This document shows, one piece after another, positions 36,034-43,610 of a stretch of 64,000 nt of DNA. The notes under the pieces were generated by a model that saw nothing but the letters and a program-made list of their open reading frames with translations, had not been told where the DNA came from and made no database searches. Position 1 is the first letter of the stretch; the number at the start of each line of letters is the position of its first letter. Source of the stretch: CAYFKJ01 sp964343605 (GTDB lineage: Bacteria; Pseudomonadota; Alphaproteobacteria; UBA2966); NCBI GenBank assembly GCA_964343605.1, contig CAYFKJ010000003.1:595141-659140 (forward strand). Direction: 5' to 3'. Made by a program: the position numbers and the translations under genes.

Positions 36034-36204
36034 TTAGTGAAGGACGTCGTCGCCCTCGTGGATGAAACGGCCCTCGACGCATTGGATTTGCGTCATAACG
36101 CCTTCCCAGTGGTTGGTGCGGGCGAAATCCATCGCGCCCTCCAGTCCGACCGCCTTGATCAGGCATTCGGCCAATTCACGTTGGTAATTTCTGTTCTCTT
36201 GCAT
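36034..36204 (-). CDS. Small conserved-looking protein, 56 residues
   Basis: A short open frame from ATG 36204 to TAA 36034, with CGGAG about 10 bp upstream of the start. It begins MQENRNYQRELAECLIKAVG, continues through LEGAMDFARTNHWEGVM and ends EGRFIHEGDDVLH. No signal peptide or membrane helix is predicted. Codon use is like the surrounding genes and the protein looks like a compact helical domain. I do not know its function. It is the first gene upstream of the hydrolase on that strand, but an 86-bp gap separates them. Confidence 0.7.
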   Translation of the reverse strand: MQENRNYQRELAECLIKAVGLEGAMDFARTNHWEGVMTQIQCVEGRFIHEGDDVLH

Positions 36205-36408
36205 CGTTCTGCTCCGTTTTGGAGTTATCGCCTGTCGTCCTCTATGGAAGGACTAGAGCGGGTTTCTACGTACCCCAAACAGAGCAATCGACGTGCCAGC
36301 GAAAGATTGCCAAAGTATGAATCTCCGCCCTCAACTGAATCTATTTTTATTGTTTAATTTCAGCATTTTAAAATAGTCGCATAAGATTTAGGTCAACCTT
36401 CCTGCATG
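36205..36408. other. AT-rich intergenic stretch between the 56-residue gene and the glycosylation module
   Basis: The 256-bp gap 36205-36460 contains no recognisable gene. It must hold the promoter of the 56-residue gene near 36205-36260; the rest is AT-rich. Its right end carries the terminator listed separately. Confidence 0.4.
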
Positions 36409-36441
36409 AAAAAATTGCCTAGAAAGCGGCAACATTTGCCG
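36409..36441 (-). terminator. Terminator after the PAP2 gene, with an overlapping alternative hairpin
   Basis: Minus strand: CGGCAA-ATG-TTGCCG (36441-36427) is a perfect hairpin. Its right arm can alternatively pair downstream as TTGCC-(8 nt)-GGCAA (36432-36415), followed by TTTTTT (36414-36409). The second form is the terminator; the first would compete with it. Confidence 0.55.
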
Positions 36442-36460
36442 ACCCTGAAATTTTTGCCGG

Positions 36461-37410
36461 TCAGGCGTTCTGCTCCGCCCGCGCCAGCATGCGATTGGCG
36501 AGCCAGATGCTTAACCCCGCCAGCACCATCCCGGCAGGCAGGTCGATGACATAGTGCCAGCGAGTTACGACGGCTTCGATCAGGATCCAGAGGAAGGCGA
36601 CGGCATAGAGAGGGCGGATGGCGATACGGTGGGCGAAGGCGTACCAGACGAACACCCAGGCCGCGCCGGCATGCAGCGAGGGCATGGCGGCCAGGCCCGC
36701 GTTGAAATAACTGGTACCCCAGGTATCGAGCCAGGCCGGCCCGTGAGCCGCGAGCTGGTTATAGGCCTCCCACATGCCCTCCTGGGAGTTGGTGGCGATG
36801 CGATTGGGCCCGTAACCGTAGAGAAACGGCCCGACAGCCGGAGCGACGAGATAGCTGAGCGCCCCCAGCGACTGGTTGATCAGCGTCGCCAGGTAAACGC
36901 GGCGGAACCCCCGTCGGTCGGCCACCAAATGATAGGTGAAGGAGACGAAGAACATGCCGACGAAGACGCCGATATACCACCAATCGACATTGGGCAGCAC
37001 ATAAGCCAAACCCTCCCGCACCACGTTAGCGCCATCGATTAGCGGTTGGATAAGTTGATCGGTGCGTTGATAAAGTCGTCGAAACGGACCGGGTTTATCA
37101 GCGGCACCCACATCTTGATGTGGAAATGCAGCCACATGATGCCGGTGAAAACGCCGACGTAGAGTGCGCTCCAGCCCAATTCGCGGCTTAAGGACGGGAT
37201 ATCGGCGCCCTGGTGACGCCTGATCACCAGCGGAATGGCGAACCACAAGGCGGCCAGCGCCACCGGCACGGCGTAGCGGATGCCGAGATAGATGCGGATA
37301 CGCTCGTCCGGCACCACGAACGGCGTGCCGAGATAAGCCGCAAATCCGAGCGTGACCGCCGCCATCAGGACGAACACCGTCAATTCCGGCATGCGGAAGA
37401 ACCAATTCAT
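36461..37410 (-). pseudogene. PAP2-family membrane phosphatase/transferase, frameshifted
   Basis: Two frames give one protein. 37410 to about 37060 encodes an N-terminal part with three helices (MNWFFRMPELTVFVLMAAVTLG to LINPVRFDDFINAPI) and then stops at 37039. From about 37060 another frame continues DQLIQPLIDGANVVREGLAYVL and on to the PAP2 motifs PSLHAGAAWVFVWYAF and VTRWHYVIDLPAG, ending at 36461. The motifs resemble the Aur1/PAP2_3 group. Joining the frames near 37060 restores about 316 residues. It may be a genuine inactivating frameshift or a single-base sequence error. Overlaps the GT-C gene by 4 bp. Confidence 0.8.
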
Positions 37411-39242
37411 TGCAGCGCCGCCTTGTTCACGGCGTAGAGTCTGAAAGCCTTGCTGACCTGATCCGGCAGATCAACCGGCCTCAACCAGGCTGGCGGCTGA
37501 TTGGCGCTGAGCTTTTCAAACATGCTGTCGGGATCACTTTTCCGGGTGCGGTACCACTTCCCTTCCCCGGCGTGCACACAGATCATGACCTGATCGAGGT
37601 TGCGGTGCCGGGCGATACCGCGGGCAACCTCGCCCCCGGCGTCCGAGAAGAAATTGACGGTATCGAGGATGCCCGTCTGGTTGCGCTGATAGGGCGTGCC
37701 GACGACGCTATGCCGGCTGCGGTAGAGGATCTCCGGGCCGTAGTAAACCAAGCTCATGGTGCGCTTCGGCGGTTCGGCCAGGGCCGGGTCCCGGCCCATG
37801 ATGGCGGCCATGTGGGAAAGCCGGCAGCCCGGGCCCTTGGGCGGGTGGTCCTCGGTCTTGTAGACGATCACCGCCACCAGCAGGAACAGCGTCGTCATCC
37901 CCGCCACCACGGCGCCCCGCGCCGCCGCCCGGGCCATGAGAACGCTGCGTTCGATGGGCAACCCGCCCCGGTCCAATTGATTGAGGATCGCGATGATGAG
38001 GGCCGCATAAGGCAGGACGAAGAGGAATTCGGCATAGGTGGACCAGCGCGCCTGGTAAAGCGACATGGGCACGAACACAACGAGTCCCAAAGCGCTCATC
38101 GCCCAGCCCCGCCGTTCGGGTCCGGAATTCCCGCGCCAAAGCCACCACAGGAAAGGTCCGCCGAGCAGGACCGGCCCCAGATGGAACAGCCCCTCGCGCA
38201 TGCTTTTCAGCGGATTTCCAGCGTTCAAAAGCGGCCGCACCTCGGAGGTGTCGTTGAACCAAACGGCAATGACGCGGGGATCGACGTTGGCGAAGGGTCC
38301 TTCGATGAAGCTGGGAAAAAACTTCATCAAAACCAGCAGGATTACGGCGCCACCGGACGCGCCTAACAGAAACCGCCGCCCCGCGTCGGTCGCGACAATC
38401 GGCCATCTCTCGATTATTTGAGCGATCAGAAAAAAGGCCGTGATCAGGGCCATCAGATAGACGTGAACGAACGAGAGTTGATCAAAGTCGAACGCCGAGG
38501 GTGCCGCCCCCGCCCTTTCAATGACCAAGGCGGCGAACAGTGCCAGCGTCAGTCGGGAACAGAAAGTCGCGCCGGCTTTGGCATATGTTTCCTTTACGAC
38601 GATCCAGGCGAGACCAAGGGCAGTCAGGAAGATCGCCAAGGGCAACAGGAATTCGACGCTCACCCACACGCCCAGCGCGGCCGTCAGCGCGCCCAAAGTC
38701 GCGTTGCGCGGTTTTCCCGGCGAGATGATCAAGCGTAGGGCAAAGCCAAGAAAAACCACGAACAGCAAGCCGATCAGGCCGTGGTGGTCGGGCCGTCCGA
38801 CCGCGTAATAGGACAGGATGGCGGGTTGGGCGAGGCTGACCACGCCCAGATAAACCAGGCCGTCTGGTCTGAACAGGGGCCGGGCGGCCCACAACAAGGC
38901 CAGCAAGGTCAGCCAGTGGAGGACGGGGCTGACGAACGCCCCCCACCAGTAAAGTGCCTGTTTGAGGCCTAGAAACGGCATAAGCGGCGCGGCACCCGCC
39001 AGCAGGACCACGTCCATGGGACGGGACCAGTGCAGCGTGTCGCCGTAGGGCGTGTTGGCGCGTCGGATGGTGCCGTTGAACCACTCTCCCGTCCGGGCCA
39101 GATTTTCCACCCTGACCAGACGCATGTAGCCGTCCGTCCCCCACAACGCCTGTTTGCGGATGGGCGAATCTGACCGCACCATGAACAGGGCCTGCACCAC
39201 GATCAGCAGCAGAAAGGGAAACCAGAGAGCGGAACGGCGCAA
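37407..39242 (-). CDS. Polytopic GT-C-type glycosyltransferase, STT3/PglB-like
   Basis: 611 residues, about 12 helices in the first 470 and a soluble C-terminal domain. After TM1 comes a loop with WGTDGYMRLVRVENLARTGEW...GDTLHWSRPMDVVLL, resembling the first loop of STT3/PglB oligosaccharyltransferases; YYAVGRPDHHGLIGLL resembles their second acidic/DHH motif. The canonical WWDYG motif is not seen. Such proteins transfer sugars from polyprenyl-phosphate donors on the periplasmic face. Acceptor unknown. It sits between an FAD oxidoreductase and a PAP2 gene. Confidence 0.75.
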   Translation of the reverse strand: MRRSALWFPFLLLIVVQALFMVRSDSPIRKQALWGTDGYMRLVRVENLARTGEWFNGTIRRANTPYGDTLHWSRPMDVVLLAGAAPLMPFLGLKQALYWWGAFVSPVLHWLTLLALLWAARPLFRPDGLVYLGVVSLAQPAILSYYAVGRPDHHGLIGLLFVVFLGFALRLIISPGKPRNATLGALTAALGVWVSVEFLLPLAIFLTALGLAWIVVKETYAKAGATFCSRLTLALFAALVIERAGAAPSAFDFDQLSFVHVYLMALITAFFLIAQIIERWPIVATDAGRRFLLGASGGAVILLVLMKFFPSFIEGPFANVDPRVIAVWFNDTSEVRPLLNAGNPLKSMREGLFHLGPVLLGGPFLWWLWRGNSGPERRGWAMSALGLVVFVPMSLYQARWSTYAEFLFVLPYAALIIAILNQLDRGGLPIERSVLMARAAARGAVVAGMTTLFLLVAVIVYKTEDHPPKGPGCRLSHMAAIMGRDPALAEPPKRTMSLVYYGPEILYRSRHSVVGTPYQRNQTGILDTVNFFSDAGGEVARGIARHRNLDQVMICVHAGEGKWYRTRKSDPDSMFEKLSANQPPAWLRPVDLPDQVSKAFRLYAVNKAALQ

Positions 39243-39251
39243 CGATCGAAC

Positions 39252-40829
39252 CTATTCTTCTTCGAGGTATTCGGCTTCGGCGTTAACCGACCACAAGGCT
39301 TCCGGGTTGTGAACCCCCGCCACGATGTTGTCGACGGCCACCATGGCGGTCAGCATCGAATGATCCTGGTTGTTGTAGCGATGCATGCCGTTGCGGCCCA
39401 GAGGGTAAAAATTTTCGAAGCCGTCCAGGAATTCACGGATCAGATGGAAACGGTCGTAGGTGCCGAAATAGGCGGGATAGGTCTTTGGCACTCGAATGAC
39501 CTTGGTTGCCAGAACGGATTCCGGCCGTGCGATGCCGATTTGCGCCAGTTCCGCCGCAGCAAGCGCCCCCATCGCCTCATCCTCAAGCCGCCACAAATCA
39601 TCGCCCTCGTTGCAGAAATACTCCAAACCGATCCAGATGTTATCCGGATCGGCCACCATGTAGGGGCTCCAGTTGTTGAATATCTGCAGTCTTCCGACTT
39701 TTACGCCCGGTTCCTGGATGTAAATCCAATTGTCGGGAACCCGTTCGGCCAAGTCCTTGCCGGTCGCCCCGCCGCCGAGTTCGATGCGGTCCAGCAGCAC
39801 GCCGACAGTAACGAAATCGCGGTAAACGAGGCCCTCCGCCACTTCACGGACCATTGGCGGCCCTTTGGGCTCCAGGCCGGCAATCAGATCTTTCAAGGCC
39901 ATGGTCGAAAAGACGTAATCGGCCTCCATGCGACCACCGTCCGCCAGCCTTACCGCTGCCACCCTGCCGTCCCGGTGTTCCAGCCCGACGACGCGCGTGC
40001 CGAAGCGAACCTCGGCGCCCTTGTTCACCACCATTTCGGTCACTCGCCGCCACATGTGACCAGGCCCATGTTTTGGATAAAGAAACTGCTCTATAAGGCT
40101 GGTTTCAATGGATTTTTGCTCAACCGATGACTTTCGCCAAAAAGCAAAAATGGCATGCTTGATGAGCCCGGTCAACGACAGCCCCTTGATACGCTGGGCC
40201 CCCCACTCGGCCGATATCTCGCCGCAGGGAACGCCCCAGACCTTTTCCGTGTAGTCGCGAAAAAAGGTGGCGTAGAGCTCCCGCCCGAAGCGGTTGATGA
40301 CGAAATCTTCAAGCGTGTGCTCGGGGCGGATCGGCAGGAGACGCGCCCGGAGAAAGCTGAAACCGATACGTATGGTGGCGACCAGCCCCAGGTTCCGCAG
40401 CGTCGCAAAATTGAGGCTCAAGGGATAATCGAAGAACTTGCCGCGAAACAGGATGCGGGAGACGCGGCGGCGCACCAGCATGACGTCGTCCACATCGTCT
40501 GGATCGGGTCCGTCCTCGGGAAGTTCTACCCAGCGGCGCTTGTTCTGGTATGTAATCTCAAGCCCGCCGTCCTTCGATCCCTGAAGAGGCAGGATATTGC
40601 GCCACCAACGCATGACCCGGTCGGACTTGGAAAAGAACCGGTGGCCGCCGATATCCATGCGGTTGCCATGAAATTCGACGGTGCGGGAGATACCGCCTAC
40701 ATCGTCGCCCGCTTCCAGCACGATGGGCCGGATGTCGGTGCGTTCCAGGAGTTCCCAGGCCGCGGTCAGACCGGCCGGACCGGCGCCGATAATGACGGCG
40801 ATGCGGGGATTATCGGCGTCGTCCGTCAT
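39252..40829 (-). CDS. FAD-dependent NAD(P)-binding oxidoreductase (PPO/UGM-like)
   Basis: 525 residues from ATG 40829. Dinucleotide-binding IAVIIGAGPAGLTAAWELLER, then EAGDDVGGISRTVEFHGNRMDIGGHRFFSKSD, and a C-terminal FAD motif region with FYPLGRNGMHRYNNQDHSMLTAMVAVDNIVAG. The GGH(R)FF motif and length match a family often labelled protoporphyrinogen oxidase- or UDP-galactopyranose mutase-like and found in polysaccharide loci. Substrate probably a sugar nucleotide or lipid-linked sugar, inferred from the neighbours GtrA and GT-C. Spacing to both neighbours is under 10 bp. Confidence 0.82.
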   Translation of the reverse strand: MTDDADNPRIAVIIGAGPAGLTAAWELLERTDIRPIVLEAGDDVGGISRTVEFHGNRMDIGGHRFFSKSDRVMRWWRNILPLQGSKDGGLEITYQNKRRWVELPEDGPDPDDVDDVMLVRRRVSRILFRGKFFDYPLSLNFATLRNLGLVATIRIGFSFLRARLLPIRPEHTLEDFVINRFGRELYATFFRDYTEKVWGVPCGEISAEWGAQRIKGLSLTGLIKHAIFAFWRKSSVEQKSIETSLIEQFLYPKHGPGHMWRRVTEMVVNKGAEVRFGTRVVGLEHRDGRVAAVRLADGGRMEADYVFSTMALKDLIAGLEPKGPPMVREVAEGLVYRDFVTVGVLLDRIELGGGATGKDLAERVPDNWIYIQEPGVKVGRLQIFNNWSPYMVADPDNIWIGLEYFCNEGDDLWRLEDEAMGALAAAELAQIGIARPESVLATKVIRVPKTYPAYFGTYDRFHLIREFLDGFENFYPLGRNGMHRYNNQDHSMLTAMVAVDNIVAGVHNPEALWSVNAEAEYLEEE

Positions 40830-40833
40830 CCCA

Positions 40834-41277
40834 TCACCTGAACAACAGATATTTGCGGACGAGGAAATTGAAGGCGAAGCTGGACGCAGCGGCAACGACT
40901 TTGGAGAGCGTGTAGTGAAAACCGACGGCGGAAGTAAAAAGCCACAACACCCCTTCGTTCACGCCCAAACCGCCAACCCCGATCATGACGAAGATACTGA
41001 ACTCGGCCCGGGTGTCTTTGAGACGACGCTTGCCGAACACCCAGAATATGCCGCCGACGTAGACGACGACGGCGCCCAAAATAAAACCGGCGACATTGGA
41101 AACAAGATAGGGAATGCCGAACAACTCCGTCAGACCGACCAGGGTGCCGAAATCAGCCGCCAGCGCCACCAGACTGACCAGAAAGTAGCGAACGAATTCA
41201 CCGCCCAACCCGGCGGGTTTTCCATTTCTTATGAGCGATTGGAGATCCGGCAAGTCCGCGGTCCGTTTTGTTGTCAT
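40834..41277 (-). CDS. GtrA-family membrane protein
   Basis: 147 residues, four helices: EFVRYFLVSLVALAADFGTLVGLTEL, YLVSNVAGFILGAVVVYVGGIFWVF, FSIFVMIGVGGLGVNEGVLWLF and KVVAAASSFAFNFLVRKYLLF. The N.(W)..K..F ending is typical. GtrA proteins are proposed flippases or carriers for polyprenyl-phosphate-linked sugars. First gene of the four-gene module; 4 bp before the oxidoreductase. Start ATG 41277; TTG 41325 would add 16 residues. Confidence 0.9.
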   Translation of the reverse strand: MTTKRTADLPDLQSLIRNGKPAGLGGEFVRYFLVSLVALAADFGTLVGLTELFGIPYLVSNVAGFILGAVVVYVGGIFWVFGKRRLKDTRAEFSIFVMIGVGGLGVNEGVLWLFTSAVGFHYTLSKVVAAASSFAFNFLVRKYLLFR

Positions 41278-41488
41278 TATGCGTCTGGGAGCGCCGTCCC
41301 GATCCCGGAAAGGACTTTGGACCAAGGCGGCGGCGGCTTCAAGCGAAGTCCAAAAAATCCCTATTCATCATACTATTAAAAGCTTTTTGCAAAAATTTCC
41401 TTAAGCCTCTTGTGTGCGGATCAGGCAGTCCCATATAGGGGCTATGAGCCCACGTCATAGGGGCGTGGGGGGCAAAAGGACAAGGACG

Positions 41489-41758
41489 ATGTCGGCTCAA
41501 TCAGCGTCGCGGTATCCCAACGCAAGGCGTGGTTTATCCACCAAACAGGTCATTGGGGCCTGGATCATGGGAGGCGGTATCTGGCTGCTCGGCATGGCCG
41601 GATTGCTGGTCGTTCCGCTTTACACCAGCGACGTCAACGCCAAGACCACGGCGTCTTCCGATTATTACAGCCACACCGGCGCCTGGACCACAATCCAGCA
41701 CCCCTCGGGCAAGTACTCGACCGTCGTGCGCAGCCTTGTGCCGGCAAAAAAATGCTGA
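41489..41758 (+). CDS. Hypothetical single-helix membrane protein
   Basis: 89 residues from ATG 41489, with AGGAC upstream. One helix (AWIMGGGIWLLGMAGLLVVPLY) after a basic N-terminus, then a short exported-looking segment (TSDVNAKTTASSDYYSHTGAWTTIQHPSGKYSTVV) ending in a lone Cys (KKC). I do not recognise a family. Upstream TTGTGT, 16 bp, CATATA (41409-41436) is a possible promoter, followed by an inverted repeat CTATGA/TCATAG (41442-41460). Confidence 0.65.
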   Translation: MSAQSASRYPNARRGLSTKQVIGAWIMGGGIWLLGMAGLLVVPLYTSDVNAKTTASSDYYSHTGAWTTIQHPSGKYSTVVRSLVPAKKC

Positions 41759-41820
41759 CCGTTTGCACGGACTGAAGCGCACCGCCTCTTGTAGACAAGC
41801 CCGTTCCAACCTAATCTTCC

Positions 41821-41854
41821 CGTGGCGCAATTTCCGTCAGGAACTTGCGCCACG
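41821..41854. repeat. 10-bp perfect inverted repeat between two small genes
   Basis: CGTGGCGCAA (41821-41830), 14-nt loop, TTGCGCCACG (41845-41854). The hairpin ends 22 bp before the next start codon and has no following T-run, so a leader structure or protein site is as likely as a terminator. Confidence 0.5.
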
Positions 41855-41876
41855 AAGTGATTTTGGGGATAGCTGA

Positions 41877-42182
41877 ATGCGATACGTGGCTCGGGACGCA
41901 GGGGGGAATGTCGTTGCGATATTCGACCGCCCCCACCCTGCCGCCCCCGAAGTCCTGGACGAAAACGATCCGGAACTGATCGCGTTCGTCACCGGCGGAC
42001 GCTCGGAAGAGGCCATGCGGTCATATCTGCAGGATTCCGATTCCGATCTTCTCCGCATCATCGAGGACCTGATTTCGGTGCTGATCGACAACAACGTCAT
42101 CCTGCTCACCGATTTTCCCGACCACGCCCAGCAAAAGCTGATGCGCCGGCAGAACATCCGCGACAAGCTGCAGAACGTTTAG
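41877..42182 (+). CDS. Conserved small protein of unknown function
   Basis: 101 residues: a beta-rich start (MRYVARDAGGNVVAIFDRPHP), then PEVLDENDPELIAFVTGG and a helical C-terminal half (DLLRIIEDLISVLIDNNVILLTDFPDHAQQKLMRRQNIRDKL). Similar short proteins are often mislabelled 'tryptophan synthase subunit beta-like'; no enzymatic motif is visible. It starts at ATG 41877 after GGGGAT and is followed by a hairpin with T-run at 42201-42230. Confidence 0.75.
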   Translation: MRYVARDAGGNVVAIFDRPHPAAPEVLDENDPELIAFVTGGRSEEAMRSYLQDSDSDLLRIIEDLISVLIDNNVILLTDFPDHAQQKLMRRQNIRDKLQNV

Positions 42183-42200
42183 GGGGCTTTCCCATTCGTC

Positions 42201-42230
42201 ATTCCGGCGCATGCCGGAATCCAGTTTTTT
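42201..42230 (+). terminator. Palindromic repeat copy 1, also a likely terminator
   Basis: ATTCCGGC, GCAT, GCCGGAAT (42201-42220), then CCAG and TTTTTT (42225-42230). The 8-bp stem with T-run just after the 101-residue gene would terminate it. The element itself belongs to a repeat group seen again at 42321. Confidence 0.65.
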
Positions 42231-42266
42231 CTTCGAAGGTCAGCGCCCAACGAATATTCAGCATGG

Positions 42267-42287
42267 ATCCCGGATCAAGTCCGGGAT
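42267..42287. repeat. Palindromic repeat, second type
   Basis: ATCCCGGA, TCAAG, TCCGGGAT: perfect 8-bp stem. The flanks (ATGG before, GACG after) make the familiar intergenic 'ATGGATCCCGG...GATGACG' element found in many copies in alphaproteobacterial genomes. Confidence 0.75.
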
Positions 42288-42320
42288 GACGCCAGTGCGT
42301 GGGGTTTTCCCTCAGTCGCC

Positions 42321-42340
42321 ATTCCGGCGAAAGACGGAAT
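42321..42340. repeat. Palindromic repeat copy 3, degenerate
   Basis: ATTCCG, GCGAAAGA, CGGAAT. Same outline as the element at 42201 (CATTCCGGCG...CGGAATCCA) but with a 6-bp stem; no T-run. Confidence 0.65.
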
Positions 42341-42364
42341 CCAATTTCATTGTTTAAAAAGAAA

Positions 42365-42392
42365 AAGGGACACGCCTTGCCGCGTGTCCCTT
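42365..42392 (-). terminator. Terminator of the DUF2852 gene
   Basis: On the minus strand AAGGGACACGC, GGCAAG, GCGTGTCCCTT is followed by a T-rich tail (TTTCTTTTT). A 9-bp GC-rich stem plus A:T pairs, 25 bp after the DUF2852 stop. The plus strand could also terminate weakly. Confidence 0.85.
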
Positions 42393-42416
42393 CGCTGCGC
42401 CCCCGTTGTCGGGTGA

Positions 42417-42833
42417 TCAGGCGCTGGGCTGAGGTTCGTCGCCGTCGATGGTCGGGCCGGGCTTCGGCCGGTTGCGCCGTTCTTCCATGAACTGGTCGAA
42501 CTCCGTCTTGTCCTTGGCCTGGCGCAGGCGTTCGAGGTAGCTCTCGAACTCGATCTGCTCGTCCTCCAGCCTTTTCAGTGTTTCCTCGCGGTACTCGTCG
42601 AAGGCGGAATTGCCGCTCGACCCCCTGCGCCGGCGCTTGCCGTTGTGTGCGCCGCAGCCGTGGTTGTTATGCCAGCGGCCAGGACCGCCCCGCTTCCAGT
42701 ACCTCATACGTCCACTCCATATCAAATAGGCCAGGATCGCCAATCCGGCCGGCCAAAAGAGAATAAAGCTCAGGATCATGACGCCGATCCAGGCTCCCTT
42801 CCCGTGTTCATCCAGTTTGTCGACGAAGTCCAT
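42417..42833 (-). CDS. DUF2852 membrane protein
   Basis: 138 residues. One or two N-terminal helices (GAWIGVMILSFILFWPAGLAILAYLIWSGRM) are followed by a Gly/Arg/His-rich loop and the conserved C-terminal helix NSAFDEYREETLKRLEDEQIEFESYLERLRQAKDKTEFDQFMEERRNRP, which defines DUF2852. Function unknown; widespread in alphaproteobacteria. It lies downstream of the TetR gene on the same strand. A 19-bp palindrome (42843-42861), shared with the tetR promoter, sits 9 bp before its start codon, so TetR control is likely. Confidence 0.88.
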   Translation of the reverse strand: MDFVDKLDEHGKGAWIGVMILSFILFWPAGLAILAYLIWSGRMRYWKRGGPGRWHNNHGCGAHNGKRRRRGSSGNSAFDEYREETLKRLEDEQIEFESYLERLRQAKDKTEFDQFMEERRNRPKPGPTIDGDEPQPSA

Positions 42834-42842
42834 CGGATCCTC

Positions 42843-42861
42843 ATGTAAATGTTATTTACAT
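42843..42861. promoter_or_regulatory. Probable TetR operator before DUF2852
   Basis: ATGTAAATGTTATTTACAT is a perfect palindrome (8-bp arms, 3-bp centre). It ends just upstream of the GAGG ribosome site of the DUF2852 gene. Near-identical to the element at 43558-43576 (outer ATGTAA...TTACAT and length both match). Confidence 0.7.
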
Positions 42862-42920
42862 TAACCAAAATGGGGAGGCCCGAACCCGGAGTCAAGAGGC
42901 CGGTCGAGAAATTTCACCGA

Positions 42921-43559
42921 TTATTTGTTGCCGCCCAGCCCCAGCCCGTCGAGATAGATCAGAATGTTGGCTTCCAGCAGTTCCTCGGGCTTCATCGGCA
43001 CCCGGCGCCGGGCCGCATCGCCGCGCCCGAACAGGGAGGCGATGCCGTGCGACATGGCCCAGACGTGCAGGGCCATCATCAGCGCCGGCGGGCGTTGGCT
43101 TTCCGGCAATGGTTCGATAAGCGCCTCGCACGCCTGGCGCAGCACGCCAAAGGCGCGCTCCGTCGCCTGGGTCAGTTCGCGGCTGGTGTCCGGTGAGAGG
43201 CGGGCTTCGAACATGGCGGCAAAATAAGCGGGCTCCTTCCGGGCAAACGCCAGATAGGCTTGGCCGACATTCTTGAAGGCCGACAGGGCGTCCGGCTTGC
43301 CCTCGTTCCAGCCGTCGGAGAGACGATCGGCGAACTTGTCGAAACCGCGCCGCGCGATGTCCGCCATCAAAGCGTCGCGGTCGCGGAAATGGCGATAGGG
43401 TGCCGCCGGACTGACGCCCACCGCGCGGGTCACCTCGGCGAAGCTGAAACCGGCGGGGCCGTACTCCTCGATCAGGTCGAGCGCCGCGCTTATCAACGCT
43501 TCCGCCAGATTGCCGTGGTGGTAGCCCCGCTTCTCGCGGCCGCGTTTCGATCTACTCAT
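42921..43559 (-). CDS. TetR-family transcriptional regulator
   Basis: 212 residues. N-terminal HTH: YHHGNLAEALISAALDLIEEYGPAGFSFAEVTRAVGVSPAAPYRHFRDRDALMADIARRGFDKF, a classical TetR helix-turn-helix; the C-terminal ligand domain resembles the TetR_C_33-like group (AYLAFARKEPAYFAAMFEARL). Its start codon lies inside a 19-bp palindrome (43558-43576) repeated before the next gene, indicating autoregulation and control of DUF2852. Ligand unknown. It follows the fumarase operon by about 50 bp and could also receive read-through. Confidence 0.93.
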   Translation of the reverse strand: MSRSKRGREKRGYHHGNLAEALISAALDLIEEYGPAGFSFAEVTRAVGVSPAAPYRHFRDRDALMADIARRGFDKFADRLSDGWNEGKPDALSAFKNVGQAYLAFARKEPAYFAAMFEARLSPDTSRELTQATERAFGVLRQACEALIEPLPESQRPPALMMALHVWAMSHGIASLFGRGDAARRRVPMKPEELLEANILIYLDGLGLGGNK

Positions 43560-43576
43560 GTAAATGGTTATTACAT
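43558..43576. promoter_or_regulatory. Probable TetR autoregulatory operator
   Basis: ATGTAAATGGTTATTACAT: arms ATGTAA and TTACAT with 7-bp centre, 19 bp long like the copy at 42843. It overlaps the tetR start codon on the minus strand, so bound repressor would block initiation of transcription or translation. Confidence 0.7.
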
Positions 43577-43610
43577 CATCGGGCGGCCGCGCGCACCCTT
43601 AAGTTGGACC

